A stretch of DNA of 64,000 nucleotides, taken from the NCBI RefSeq assembly GCF_009707705.1, contig NZ_WLYX01000001.1, positions 2,728,001 to 2,792,000 on the forward strand. The letters run 5' to 3'. The DNA is from Paludibacterium denitrificans. Its GTDB lineage: Bacteria; Pseudomonadota; Gammaproteobacteria; Burkholderiales; Chromobacteriaceae. Positions within the stretch are counted from its first letter, which is position 1; each line of letters starts with the position of its first letter. A program made the position numbers and the translations under genes. This document shows positions 51,715 to 61,499 of this stretch, one piece after another. The notes beneath the pieces were generated by a model. The model ran no database searches and was not told the origin of the DNA. It saw only the letters and a list, made by a program, of their open reading frames with translations.

Positions 51715-51790
51715 TGGTGGGCGTTGACGGAGTCGAACCGCCGACATTCTGCTTGTAAGGCAGACGCTCTACCAACTGAGCTAAACGCCC
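51715..51790 (-). tRNA. tRNA-Val (TAC), array copy 5 (promoter-proximal)
   Basis: Same sequence as copy 1; first gene transcribed. Confidence 0.96.
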
Positions 51791-51835
51791 GAAAACTTTG
51801 TCGCTGTTAGCGTGTGCCGTTCAGCGAGGAGGCGA

Positions 51836-51864
51836 ATTAAAGCATACGGGTTTTTGTTGTGCAA
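51836..51864 (-). promoter_or_regulatory. promoter of the tRNA array
   Basis: Minus strand TTGCAC (51859-51864), exactly 17 bp, TTTAAT (51836-51841). It lies about 45 bp ahead of the first tRNA-Val. The rest of the gap to accA contains one A/T-capped hairpin, ACCCCAAAAA / TTTTTGGGGT (51871-51908). Confidence 0.7.
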
Positions 51865-52009
51865 GAGGCCACCCCAAAAAAAATGGCTGGACCGGGGTTT
51901 TTGGGGTAAAAACTCTAGCCGAGTGGGAATTTTGTCCTGCCGTGGCGTGACGGATTCTTGCTGTCTCATGTATGATTGAACGATTCGCTTAAATCGGATG
52001 ACGTTAAGA

Positions 52010-52973
52010 ATGAAGCCGACCTTTCTCGATTTTGAGCAGCCGATTGCCGAGCTCGAGAACAAAATAGAAGAGCTGCGCTTTGTCCAGGACGATTCAGTTC
52101 TGGATATTTCCGAAGAAATTGCCCGTCTTCAGAAAAAGAGCCAAGAGCTGACCAAAACCCTGTATGGCAAGCTGACCCCCGGCAGATTTCCCGGGTTGCC
52201 CGCCATCCTCAGCGTCCTTATACGCTGGATTATCTTGGCGCCATTTTTACCGACTTTGAAGAGCTGCACGGTGATCGTTCCTTTGCAGATGATCACGCCA
52301 TTGTCGGTGGGCTGGCACGCTTCAATGGCCATTCAGTAGTAGTGATTGGCCACCAAAAAGGGCGTGACACCAAAGAAAAGATCTACCGCAACTTCGGTAT
52401 GCCGCGTCCGGAAGGCTATCGCAAAGCCTTGCGCCTGATGAAGTTGGCCGAAAAATTCGGTGTGCCGGTAATGACCTTTGTCGATACGCCGGTGCCTATC
52501 CCGGTATTGGTGCGGAAGAACGCGGTCAGTCGGAAGCCATTGGCCGTAACCTCTATGAGATGTCCCGCCTCAAGGTACCGGTCATCTGCACGGTAATTGG
52601 CGAGGGTGGTTCTGGTGGCGCGCTGGCGATCGCCGTGGGTGATTACGTCAACATGCTGCAGTACTCGACCTACTCGGTGATTTCTCCGGAAGGCTGTGCG
52701 TCCATTTTGTGGAAAACGGCGGAGCGCGCGTCTGACGCCGCCGAGGCCCCGGGGATTACGGCTCACCGCCTGAAAACCCTTGGCCTGATTGATCGTGTCA
52801 TTAGTGAACCGGTTGGCGGCGCCCATCGCGATCATGCCCAGATGATGAGCAGCATGAAGCGGGTTTTGCAGGAGCAGCTCAATGAGCTTCTGGTTAAACC
52901 GGTCGACAGCTTGCTGAAAGACCGTTTCGAACGTTTGATGAGCTATGGCCACTTCAAGGAAGAAGCAGCCTGA
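52010..52973 (+). CDS. accA: acetyl-CoA carboxylase carboxyltransferase subunit alpha (two apparent frameshifts)
   Basis: Transfers carboxyl from carboxybiotin to acetyl-CoA. [23 protein letters not shown] start, [67 protein letters not shown]. Breaks: 52179-52182 (CCTGG to [19 protein letters not shown]) and 52489-52492 ([17 protein letters not shown]). About 322 residues, normal. An alternative in-frame ATG is at 51998. Its 3' end overlaps tilS by 29 bp. Confidence 0.95.
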
Positions 52974-54312
52974 TCTTCTGGCGCATCTGATCTCCCATTG
53001 GCTTAGCCAATTTGTCCGGCCAATGTTCTTTTGAGGTGGCGCTAAGCGGCGGGCTGGACTCAACGGTGCTCTTGCACCTGTTGTGTCTGGCTCGTCTGCA
53101 GTTGCCTGATATATCACTTGGCGCGGTGCACGTGCATCATGGCCTGAGTCCGCGTGCCGATTCTTGGGCTGAACATTGCCAGTCATTGTGCGCTAACTGG
53201 GACGTGCCGCTGCGAGTTGAGCGGGTTTGTGTAGAAACGTCCGGCGGGCAAAGTCTGGAGGCTGAAGCTCGGTGCTTGCGTTACCAGGCCTTTGATAGGT
53301 CAGCAGCAAAGGTCATTGTGTTGGCCCATCATCAGGATGATCAGGCCGAAACAGTGATGTTGCAGGCATTGCGCGGTGGTGGGGTTAAGGCCATGGCAGC
53401 GATGGCAGGGCTACATCGCCGTGGGGCTAAGTGGCTTTGGCGTCCATTGTTGTCTGTGTCACGCTCGCAGCTGGAAGACTACGCGCGCGAACACACATTG
53501 ACCGGGTGGATGACGAAAGCAATGCCGACACCCGTTGGCGTCGCAATTTGCTGCGTCACGACATTTTTCCGGGGTTGCAAAAATCGCTACCGCAATATCG
53601 GCAGCACCTGTGCCGGACTGCCCGTTTGATGGCGGATGCGGCAGATGTCCTTGATGAGGTTGCTCGTCAGGATTTGCTGGCCTGTTGGCGTGACGGCGGT
53701 TTGGATCTGTCAGCGTGGTTGGCATTGTCACCGGCCCGGCAGCGGCTGGTTTTGCTTGAGTGGTTGCGGCAATTGTCTGAGCCTTTGCCAACACCGGCGG
53801 CGCTGGAAGAATTTCAACATCAGGTTATCACGTCGCAGGTTACTGCTCATCCTGCTCTTGCTTTAACTGGTTACACGCTAATCCGTTTTGCTGGCAAGTT
53901 ATTGGCCATTGAAAACTTGTGCAGGCCGCTTCCCGAGTCGTCGGTGCTGCCACCGTTGCGACAGGCTTGTTCGCTGGATGTTTTCGAGTGGTCGGGTCGA
54001 TTGACACTCGAGTGGCGCCCCGGTGGGCTTGCGCCAGAGATGCTGGCAGCAGGCGCCGTGCTGCGCCCGCGCGTAGGTGGTGAGCGGCTGGTGCTAAAGG
54101 TTGGCCGAAAACCGGTCAAGACTCTGCTGCAAGAGCACGGCATGCCGCCGCTGTTGCGTCAGCAATGGCCGCTTTTGTATTCACTTGACGACAAGTTGTT
54201 GGCGATTCCTGGGGTGGCTGTGGCCGCCGATTGCCAGTCTTCCAGCCTTGGTTTATGGCCAATCTGGCAGTCGGGAGTCCGTTCATTAGGTGTCGGTGAG
54301 GGGCTTGCCTAA
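52945..54312 (+). CDS. tilS: tRNA(Ile)-lysidine synthase (two apparent breaks)
   Basis: Modifies C34 of tRNA-Ile(CAU) to lysidine. PP-loop [55 protein letters not shown]-terminal domain with [11 protein letters not shown]. Start ATG 52945 inside accA ([15 protein letters not shown]). Breaks: 53001-53007 (GCTTAGC for [25 protein letters not shown]) and 53502-53505 (CCTGG to [22 protein letters not shown]). About 455 residues. DUS-like repeat at 54099 (encodes KVGRKP). Confidence 0.9.
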
Positions 54313-54385
54313 TTTTTGGGGCTCAGGTATTCTTGCGCCTCCTTAAAGACCTGCTCAACAATCCGAGTGGCGTCGTTGTGGTAAT

Positions 54386-54470
54386 GCGAGAGTGGCGGAA
54401 TTGGTAGACGCACTGGATTTAGGTTCCAGCGCCGCAAGGCGTGAGAGTTCGAGTCTCTCCTTTCGCACCA
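54386..54470 (+). tRNA. tRNA-Leu (TAG)
   Basis: 85 nt with encoded CCA; long variable arm; anticodon stem CTGGA/TCCAG with loop TTTAGGT, anticodon TAG. Confidence 0.95.
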
Positions 54471-54486
54471 ACTAGATTCAGCACTA

Positions 54487-54529
54487 AAGCCATCAAGCCA
54501 ATCAATCTTCAGGCTTCGTGGCTTTTTTT
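54487..54529 (+). terminator. terminator after tRNA-Leu
   Basis: AAGCCA (54487-54492) with inner AAGCC pairs with GGCTT and TGGCTT (54519-54524), followed by a T run. Confidence 0.7.
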
Positions 54530-54953
54530 CTGGATATCGGAGTTCTCTTGCGTAGCTTGATTGCTACCCCTCTGTTCCTGCCTTCTGAATGCCTTCCACG
54601 CGGCGAGCTTGCCTGTTGAGAGTCCGGGATTTGCAACAGGCTGGCCTATCTGATGTCATGCCCTGATGTTTCCATTGTCTCCCGATATAAACGCATATGA
54701 GAGGAAGACCGGAGCAGACCTGCGCTGCATACAAGCTTAAACAGCATGGTATACTTCGTCCTTTGGTCAAGGTGTGTCGGCTTGCTTGAGCGGGTGGGCG
54801 GCTTTTTCGGCGTCAGTGTCTTGGTTTGTCTTAAGCCCTGTCCTCATATAGCTTCCATCTGTGAGTAGTTTGGGTTGCATTCAGCCCGAATCATCGGCTC
54901 GCCACCTTAATGACATCAAGCAACTAGACTCGTACATAGTTTAAGGATTGAAC
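54530..54953. other. non-coding gap ahead of tig
   Basis: 424 bp with no convincing gene. The one clear element is an extended -10, TG-G-TATACT (54747-54755), a probable promoter for tig. The short minus-strand frame here has no protein-like features. Confidence 0.6.
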
Positions 54954-56261
54954 ATGCAAGTACAGCTGGAAACGTTGAGCAATCTTGAGCGCCGCATGAA
55001 TATTGCTCTGCCGATGGCCGCCATTGATGCCCAGGTGACAGAGCGCCTTAAGCGCGTAGCCCGTAATGCCAAAATTCAAGGCTTCCGCCCGGGTAAAGCC
55101 CCTCTGAAGATTGTTGAAATGAACTATGGCGCCCAAGTGCGTGAAGAAGTTCTGGGTGAACAAGTTCAGCAAGGTTTCTACAAAGCCGTCACCGAGCAAA
55201 AGCTGCGTGTGGCTGGCTACCCACAATTTGCTCCGCCGGTTGTACAAGACGGCGCCGAGAATTTCTCGTTCTCCGCAACTTTCGAAGTCTACCCTGAAGT
55301 AAAAGTGGGTGAGTTGGCCGATAAAGAGATCGAAAAGCCGACTGCTTCGGTTGCTGATGCTGAAGTTGAAAAAACTATCGATATCCTGCGCAAGCAACGT
55401 ACCCGTTTCAACCGTGTAGAGCGTGCTGCGGCTGAAGGCGATCGCGTCATCATCGATTTCAAGGGCACGATCGATGGCGTGGCTTTTGAAGGCGGTTCTG
55501 CAGAAAACTTTCCGTTTGTGCTGGGTCAGGGCCAGATGCTGGCTGACTTCGAAGCGGGTGTCACCGGTTTGAAAGAAGACGAAACCAAAAACATTGAAGT
55601 TTCGTTCCCGGAAGATTACCACGGTAAAGATGTCGCCGGTAAAACCGCCGTATTCAGCATTACCGTGAAAAACGTTGCTGAACCGCAATTGCCGGAAGTT
55701 GATGGCGAATTTGCCAAGATGCTGGGCATTGCCGATGGCGACGTAGATAAAATGCGTGCCGAAATCCGCAAAAACGTTGAGCGCGAAATGAAGCGTCGTT
55801 TGCAGGCACGCACCAAAGAAAACGTAATGCAGGCCCTGCTGGATGTTACCGAAATCGAACTGCCCAAGGCATTGGTGCAATTGGAAATCGGTCGTCTGGT
55901 TGAACAGGCACAACGTGACCTGCAGTCCCGTGGCATGAACATCAAGGATATGCCGTTGCCGCCGGAATTGTTCCAGAAACAGGCTGAACGCCGTGTGGCT
56001 CTGGGCTTGATCCTGGCCGAACTGGTTGATATCAATAAGCTGGAAGCTTCGCCGGAAAAGGTAAAAGCCTTGGTTGAAGAATTTGCCGAAAGCTACGAAC
56101 AACCGGAAGAAATGGTTAAGTGGTACTACGCCAGCCCGGATCGTCTGGAAGGCCCGACTTCCATGGTGCTGGAAGATAATGTGGTTGAATTTGTGTTGTC
56201 CAAAGCCAAAGTGACGGAAAAAGAGCTGTCCTTTGAAGAGCTGATGGGTAACAACGCCTGA
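54954..56261 (+). CDS. tig: trigger factor (ribosome-associated chaperone/PPIase)
   Basis: 435 residues, intact. Ribosome-binding signature FRPGKAP ([20 protein letters not shown]) near residue 40; FKBP-type PPIase domain around 150-245 ([31 protein letters not shown]); C-terminal helical cradle. AAGGA 5 bases before ATG 54954. Heads the tig-clpP-clpX-lon run. Confidence 0.97.
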   Translation: MQVQLETLSNLERRMNIALPMAAIDAQVTERLKRVARNAKIQGFRPGKAPLKIVEMNYGAQVREEVLGEQVQQGFYKAVTEQKLRVAGYPQFAPPVVQDGAENFSFSATFEVYPEVKVGELADKEIEKPTASVADAEVEKTIDILRKQRTRFNRVERAAAEGDRVIIDFKGTIDGVAFEGGSAENFPFVLGQGQMLADFEAGVTGLKEDETKNIEVSFPEDYHGKDVAGKTAVFSITVKNVAEPQLPEVDGEFAKMLGIADGDVDKMRAEIRKNVEREMKRRLQARTKENVMQALLDVTEIELPKALVQLEIGRLVEQAQRDLQSRGMNIKDMPLPPELFQKQAERRVALGLILAELVDINKLEASPEKVKALVEEFAESYEQPEEMVKWYYASPDRLEGPTSMVLEDNVVEFVLSKAKVTEKELSFEELMGNNA

Positions 56262-56283
56262 TAATGCTGTACCGGAGAGGCCG

Positions 56284-56916
56284 ATGAAATCAATGATGGA
56301 TGCACAAGGACTGGGGTTGGTCCCCATGGTGGTAGAACAGAGTGGTCGTGGCGAACGCGCCTACGATATCTACTCTCGTTTGCTGAAAGAGCGGATCGTA
56401 TTCCTTGTTGGCCCCGTCACGGACGAATCGGCCAATCTGGTTGTGGCACAAATGCTGTTTCTGGAGTCGGAAAATCCGGATAAAGACATCTATTTTTATA
56501 TCAATTCACCAGGTGGTTCCATTACTGCCGGTATGTCGATTTATGACACGATGAACTTTATCAAGCCGGATGTTTCCACTTTGTGTATTGGTCAGGCGGC
56601 CAGTATGGGAGCGTTCCTGATGACCGCTTACACCAAGGGCAAGCGTTTTGCTCTGCCCAACAGTCGCGTCATGATCCACCAGCCGTTGTTGTATGGTGGT
56701 GGTTTGAGCGGCCAAGTCACGGATATCGAAATTCATGCCCGTGAATTGGTGAAGGTGAAGGCCAAGATGAATGAGTTGCTGGCCAAGCACTCCGGGCAAT
56801 CGCTGGAGCGTGTTCAGGCAGATACCGAACGTGACAATTTCATGTCGGCAGATGAAGCTTGCGAATACGGTTTGATTGATAAAGTGCTGTCGTCCCGCAA
56901 GGATGTTGCAGCGTAA
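56284..56916 (+). CDS. clpP: ATP-dependent Clp protease proteolytic subunit
   Basis: 210 residues, intact. Catalytic Ser in [15 protein letters not shown], His in [12 protein letters not shown], Asp in [21 protein letters not shown] directly precedes the ATG. 22 bp after tig and 14 bp before clpX, so one operon is likely. Confidence 0.97.
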   Translation: MKSMMDAQGLGLVPMVVEQSGRGERAYDIYSRLLKERIVFLVGPVTDESANLVVAQMLFLESENPDKDIYFYINSPGGSITAGMSIYDTMNFIKPDVSTLCIGQAASMGAFLMTAYTKGKRFALPNSRVMIHQPLLYGGGLSGQVTDIEIHARELVKVKAKMNELLAKHSGQSLERVQADTERDNFMSADEACEYGLIDKVLSSRKDVAA

Positions 56917-56930
56917 GCAGTGGAATTCCC

Positions 56931-58208
56931 ATGGCAGATAAGACCAGCAGTGAAAAGCTTCTTTATTGCTCTTTTTGTGGAAAGAGCCAGCATGAGGTGC
57001 AGCGTCTGATTGCAGGGCCTCAGGTATTTATCTGCAACGAGTGTGTCGAGTTATGTAACGATATCATTCGCGAGGAGCTGGAAAAGGGCATTGGTGGCGA
57101 GACTGCCTCAACAGCCGATGTTCCGGCATTGCCTGCTCCGCAGGAAATTCGCGCCGACCTTGATCAGTACATTATTGGTCAGGATTTGGCAAAAAAAGCC
57201 CTGTCTGTTGCGGTATATAACCACTACAAACGCCTGTATACCCCGGCCGCCGAAGATGATGTCGAACTGTCCAAGAGCAATATTCTGCTGATTGGGCCGA
57301 CCGGGTCTGGTAAGACGCTGCTGGCGCAGTCGCTCGCCAGATTGCTGGATGTGCCGTTTGTAATCGCCGATGCAACCACGTTGACTGAAGCGGGGTACGT
57401 TGGTGAGGACGTTGAACACATTATCCAGAAGTTGCTGCAGAAATGTGATTACGATGTAGAAAAAGCGCAGCGTGGTATTGTCTACATCGATGAAATCGAC
57501 AAGATTTCGCGTAAGTCTGAAAACCCTTCCATAACCCGCGATGTTTCGGGTGAGGGGGTGCAGCAAGCGCTGCTTAAACTGATTGAAGGTACGGTCGCTT
57601 CTATTCCGCCGCAGGGTGGACGCAAACACCCGAATCAGGAATTTATCCAGATTGATACCACCAACATCCTGTTCATTTGTGGTGGTGCATTTGACGGGCT
57701 GGAGCGGATTATCCGTCAGCGCTCCGAAAAGGGCGGTATCGGCTTTGGTGCACAAGTAAATTCCAAAGACGATGGCAAGAGTGTTTCTACCTTGTTCAAG
57801 GAGGTTGAACCGGGGGATCTGATCAAGTTTGGCCTGATTCCGGAGTTGATCGGTCGTTTGCCGGTTGTTACGACGCTGGACGAGCTGGATGAAGAAGCAT
57901 TGGTTACCATTCTTACTCAGCCCAAGAATGCGTTGATCAAGCAATATCAGAAACTCTTCTCGATGGAATCGGTCGATCTGGAAGTTCGCCCTTCAGCTTT
58001 GCGTGTGATTGCCAAGCAGGCTCTGGCGCGCAAGACCGGGGCGCGTGGTCTGCGTTCCATTCTGGAACGGGCTTTGTTGGATACCATGTACGAGTTGCCT
58101 TCCATGGATAATGTGGAAAAAGTCGTGGTTGACGAAAAAGTTATCGAAAAAGGTGATAGACCCCTGTTTATCTATCGAGAGCAAAAAGATCAGGTGCAGT
58201 CCGCCTGA
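56931..58208 (+). CDS. clpX: Clp protease ATP-binding subunit ClpX
   Basis: 425 residues, intact. N-terminal C4 zinc domain ([12 protein letters not shown]...[10 protein letters not shown]), Walker [13 protein letters not shown], pore loop GYVGEDVE, Walker [10 protein letters not shown], second pore region [13 protein letters not shown], sensor 2 [10 protein letters not shown]. Unfolds substrates for ClpP. Confidence 0.97.
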   Translation: MADKTSSEKLLYCSFCGKSQHEVQRLIAGPQVFICNECVELCNDIIREELEKGIGGETASTADVPALPAPQEIRADLDQYIIGQDLAKKALSVAVYNHYKRLYTPAAEDDVELSKSNILLIGPTGSGKTLLAQSLARLLDVPFVIADATTLTEAGYVGEDVEHIIQKLLQKCDYDVEKAQRGIVYIDEIDKISRKSENPSITRDVSGEGVQQALLKLIEGTVASIPPQGGRKHPNQEFIQIDTTNILFICGGAFDGLERIIRQRSEKGGIGFGAQVNSKDDGKSVSTLFKEVEPGDLIKFGLIPELIGRLPVVTTLDELDEEALVTILTQPKNALIKQYQKLFSMESVDLEVRPSALRVIAKQALARKTGARGLRSILERALLDTMYELPSMDNVEKVVVDEKVIEKGDRPLFIYREQKDQVQSA

Positions 58209-58223
58209 GTGGTGGGCCAGCTA

Positions 58224-58254
58224 GAAAAGCCGCCTGTACGGGCGGTTTTTTATT
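58224..58254 (+). terminator. terminator after clpX
   Basis: GCCGCC-TGTAC-GGGCGG stem with TTTTTT, separating clpX from lon. Confidence 0.8.
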
Positions 58255-58287
58255 TGTATGGTGCGCAAACTGTTTTAGTATGGGGAG

Positions 58288-58315
58288 CTTGATTTTCACC
58301 CCGCATGCCCCATCT
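58288..58315 (+). promoter_or_regulatory. putative sigma-32 (RpoH) heat-shock promoter of lon
   Basis: CTTGATT (58288-58294), a 13-bp spacer, CCCCATCT (58308-58315). This is one mismatch from the CTTGAAA -35 and matches CCCCATnT at the -10. It lies 36 bp ahead of the lon ATG. Confidence 0.75.
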
Positions 58316-58351
58316 CCAATGCAATGTTTCATGTAAGCAAGGTTAGGTGAT

Positions 58352-60768
58352 ATGCCCCAACCCGCAGAACTCAAAGAAGAAACCGTGTTGCCGTTGCTCC
58401 CCTTGCGGGACGTGGTTGTCTTCCCTCATATGGTGATCCCGCTGTTTGTCGGGCGCGCCAAGTCTATTCGTGCGCTGGAAACAGCCATGGATGAAGGCAA
58501 GCAGATATTGTTGGTGGCACAGCGTTCCGCCTCCAAGGATGAACCGGCTGCTGATGATCTGTACGACGTCGGAACGATCGCTTCCGTTCTCCAGATGCTT
58601 AAGTTGCCCGATGGCACGGTCAAGGTATTGGTAGAGGGGCGCCAGCGCGCCCACGTCAAGGATGTGGTCGAAGACAATGATTGCTTTGTCGGTACGGTCA
58701 TGCCCTTGAGCGCGGATGTTGAGGATTCGACTGAAACCGAAGCGATGCGTCGGGCTCTGCTCACTCAGTTCGAGCAGTACGTAAAACTCAACAAGAAAAT
58801 CCCTCCGGAAGTCATCACCTCGTTGTCTGGCATTGAGAAAGCCGGACGCATGGCTGATACCGTGGTCGCCCATCTTCCGCTCAAGCTTGAGCAAAAGCAG
58901 GAAGTGCTGGAAATGTTTGATGTCCCGGCTCGTCTGGAACATTTGCTGTCTCAGCTGGAAGGTGAGATTGAAATCTTGCAGGTAGAAAAGCGCATCCGTG
59001 GACGTGTGAAGCGTCAGATGGAGAAAAGCCAGCGTGAGTACTATCTGAATGAGCAAGTTAAAGCGATCCAGAAAGAGTTAGGCGAGATGGATGAAGTCAG
59101 TGATCTTGATGAGCTGGAAAAGCGCGTCAAGGCGGCTGGCATGTCCAAGGAGGCACGCGAAAAAACGCTGTCCGAGCTCAAGAAGTTACGCATGATGTCC
59201 CCCATGTCGGCCGAAGCCACTGTGGTGCGTAATTACATCGATACTGTGCTGGATTTACCCCGGAAGAAAAAAACCAAGATCAACAAGGATGTTGCCGAGG
59301 CTGAAGAAGTCTTGGACGAAGATCATTTTGGTCTGGAAAAGGTCAAAGAGCGCATTCTCGAATACCTTTCCGTGCAGCAACGTGTTGACAAGCTGAAAGC
59401 GCCTATCCTGTGCCTAGTAGGGCCTCCGGGTGTTGGTAAAACCTCTTTGGGGCAGTCGATTGCCCGCGCCACCAATCGCAAATTTGTGCGCATGGCCTTG
59501 GGCGGCGTGCGAGATGAGTCGGAGATTCGTGGCCATCGCCGTACTTATATCGGTTCCATGCCGGGTAAAGTGCTGCAAAACATGACCAAGGCCGGTGTCA
59601 AGAATCCATTGTTCTTGTTGGATGAAGTCGACAAGATGGGGGCTGATTTCCGTGGCGATCCCTCTTCGGCATTGCTGGAGGTGTTGGATCCTGAGCAGAA
59701 CCACGCCTTCATCGATCATTATGCCGAGGTGGAGTACGACCTGTCCGACGTTATGTTCGTGGCGACGGCCAACTCGTTGAATATTCCGTTTAAGCCTTGC
59801 TTGATCGGATGGAGATCATCCGCTTGTCCGGCTACACCGAAGACGAGAAGGTAAATATTGCGCTCAAGTACCTCGTACCCAAGCAGATGAAGGAAAATGG
59901 CGTGCAAGAAGATGAATTGCACATCCGAGGAATCGGCATTGCGGGATATCGTTCGCTATTACACGCGAGAAGCCGGGGTGCGTAGTCTTGATCGTGAGAT
60001 TGCCAAGATTTGCCGCAAGGTGGTGACCGGCCAGTCGCTGAAAAAAGCCAAGGCTGCCAAGGTAACGGTTTCCGCCAAGAATCTGGAAAAATATCTGGGC
60101 GTACATCGCTTCGACTATGGTGTGGCCGAAGAGGAAAACCGTGTCGGTCAGGTTACCGGCTTGGCCTGGACTGAGGTGGGCGGTGAGCTTCTGACGATTG
60201 AAGCGGTGGCTTTGCCCGGTAAGGGTAATATCATTCGTACTGGGCAGCTGGGCGAGGTTATGCAGGAGTCTATTACCGCGGCCATGAGTGTGGTGCGTAG
60301 TCGTGCACAGACATTGGGTATCAAGCCCGATTTCTATGAAAAACACGATATGCATATCCATGTGCCCGAAGGTGCAACACCTAAGGATGGACCGAGTGCT
60401 GGTATTGCCATGACGACCGCTCTGGTTTCCGTTTTGACCGGAATTCCGGTACGCTCTGATGTTGCCATGACAGGGGAAATCACCCTGCGTGGTGAAGTTT
60501 TGCCGATTGGCGGCCTGAAGGAAAAATTGCTGGCGGCGCATCGGGGGGTATCAAGCAAGTATTGATCCCCAAAGGTAACGTCAAGGATTTGACTGAAATA
60601 CCGGCCAACATCAAGCAGAAACTGGAGATTCATCCGGTTAAGTGGATTGATGAAGTATTGGCCTTGGCATTGGAGCGTCATCCGGAGCCGTTGCTGGATG
60701 AGGTGAAAGATGCCGTTATTTCCGCTCAGCCAGAGTCGGGGTCGGGTGTCTCGGTCATGACGCATTAA
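58352..60768 (+). CDS. lon: ATP-dependent protease Lon (three apparent breaks)
   Basis: N-domain [23 protein letters not shown], Walker [26 protein letters not shown], catalytic Ser in [14 protein letters not shown] and Lys in [15 protein letters not shown]. Breaks: 59787-59794 (GTTTAAGC for [19 protein letters not shown]), near 59927-59934 (downstream [16 protein letters not shown]) and a G run at about 60543-60548 that is one short ([13 protein letters not shown]). Corrected length about 805 residues, normal. Confidence 0.95.
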
Positions 60769-60858
60769 AAATCATGACGTTACCGTAGTATCGAAATCCT
60801 TGTGTCGGCGCGGTTTCTGATGGAAATATCCAAGCCGCGAAATGTAGCTGAATGGCGC

Positions 60859-60888
60859 TTGACACAAGGATTTTAGCCTTGCTATAAA
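60859..60888 (+). promoter_or_regulatory. sigma-70 promoter of hupB
   Basis: TTGACA (60859-60864), 18-bp spacer, TATAAA (60883-60888). Confidence 0.8.
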
Positions 60889-60941
60889 CGAGCAGTTTTT
60901 ATCCGAATTACGTAGACCGAGAACGACGAAAGGGGACTTAC

Positions 60942-61211
60942 GTGAACAAGTCTGAACTGATTGACGCTATTGCTGCTGAAGCAGATCTGTCCAAGGCTGC
61001 AGCGGCCAAAGCACTCGACGGTGTAGTGGCTGCCGTGACTGAAGCTCTGAAAAAGGGCGATACCGTAACGCTAGTGGGTTTTGGTACCTTCTACGTGGGT
61101 GAGCGAGCAGAACGCAGCGGGCGCAATCCTAAAACCGGTGAAACCATCAAGATTCCGGCGGCCCGTTCTCCGAAGTTCCGTGCTGGTAAAGCGCTGAAAG
61201 ACGCATTATAA
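60942..61211 (+). CDS. hupB: DNA-binding protein HU-beta
   Basis: 89 residues, intact, GTG start with AAAGGGGA upstream. [46 protein letters not shown], with the DNA-inserting RNPKTG arm. Nucleoid protein; position after lon is conserved. Confidence 0.97.
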   Translation: MNKSELIDAIAAEADLSKAAAAKALDGVVAAVTEALKKGDTVTLVGFGTFYVGERAERSGRNPKTGETIKIPAARSPKFRAGKALKDAL

Positions 61212-61215
61212 TTTG

Positions 61216-61250
61216 AACCCTGTCGTTTAACCCAAAGCGGCAGGGTTTTA
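61216..61250 (+). terminator. terminator after hupB
   Basis: AACCCTG / CAGGGTT with TTT; stem interior is imperfect. Confidence 0.65.
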
Positions 61251-61259
61251 GCTTTATCC

Positions 61260-61335
61260 GGGTGATTAGCTCAGTTGGTAGAGCGTCTGCCTTACAAGCA
61301 GAATGTCGGCGGTTCGACTCCGTCATCACCCACCA
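61260..61335 (+). tRNA. tRNA-Val (TAC), single copy
   Basis: 76 nt with CCA. Same body as the array copies but acceptor GGGTGAT/ATCACCC: two base pairs differ, both compensated. Confidence 0.97.
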
Positions 61336-61341
61336 TAGTTT

Positions 61342-61418
61342 GGAGCGGTAGTTCAGTTGGTTAGAATACCGGCCTGTCACGCCGGGGGTCGCGGGTTCGA
61401 GTCCCGTCCGCTCCGCCA
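61342..61418 (+). tRNA. tRNA-Asp (GTC), single copy
   Basis: 77 nt with CCA. Acceptor GGAGCGG/CCGCTCC is fully Watson-Crick; the array copies have a G-U here. Confidence 0.97.
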
Positions 61419-61429
61419 AGATATGCAAG

Positions 61430-61463
61430 AAAGGTGAACGGCAGAGTCGTTCACCTTTTTTTA
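61430..61463 (+). terminator. terminator after the tRNA pair
   Basis: AAAGGTGAACG-GCAGAGT-CGTTCACCTTTTTTT. Confidence 0.9.
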
Positions 61464-61499
61464 TTTTCCTCAACAGAGGTGGCTTCCGCCTAATTCGCT

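Larger units (their letters stand above)
50887..51790 (-). repeat. tandem array of five tRNA-Val/tRNA-Asp units
   Basis: Five near-identical units of 185-187 bp. Units differ only by five or six A between the two tRNAs and by GACTAAAT or GACAAAT in the spacer. These variants alternate so that units 2+3 and 4+5 form two copies of a 372-bp dimer. The array is transcribed right to left from one promoter at 51836-51864. Confidence 0.95.

Noticed and set aside
51061-51747. Repeated 104-aa and 91-aa open frames across the tRNA array (for example with VVQLVRIPACHAGG or AERTGLEPATPGVTGRY)
   Set aside because: They are translations of tRNA-Asp/tRNA-Val genes and spacers, a well-known false ORF family; the tRNAs fully explain the sequence.
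50887-51790. CRISPR array
   Set aside because: Regular repeats here are tRNA genes with 185-187 bp period; no short direct repeats with unique spacers occur anywhere in the window.
54564-54770. 68-aa minus-strand frame ahead of tig
   Set aside because: No ribosome-binding site, no protein-like pattern, and it overlaps the probable tig promoter.
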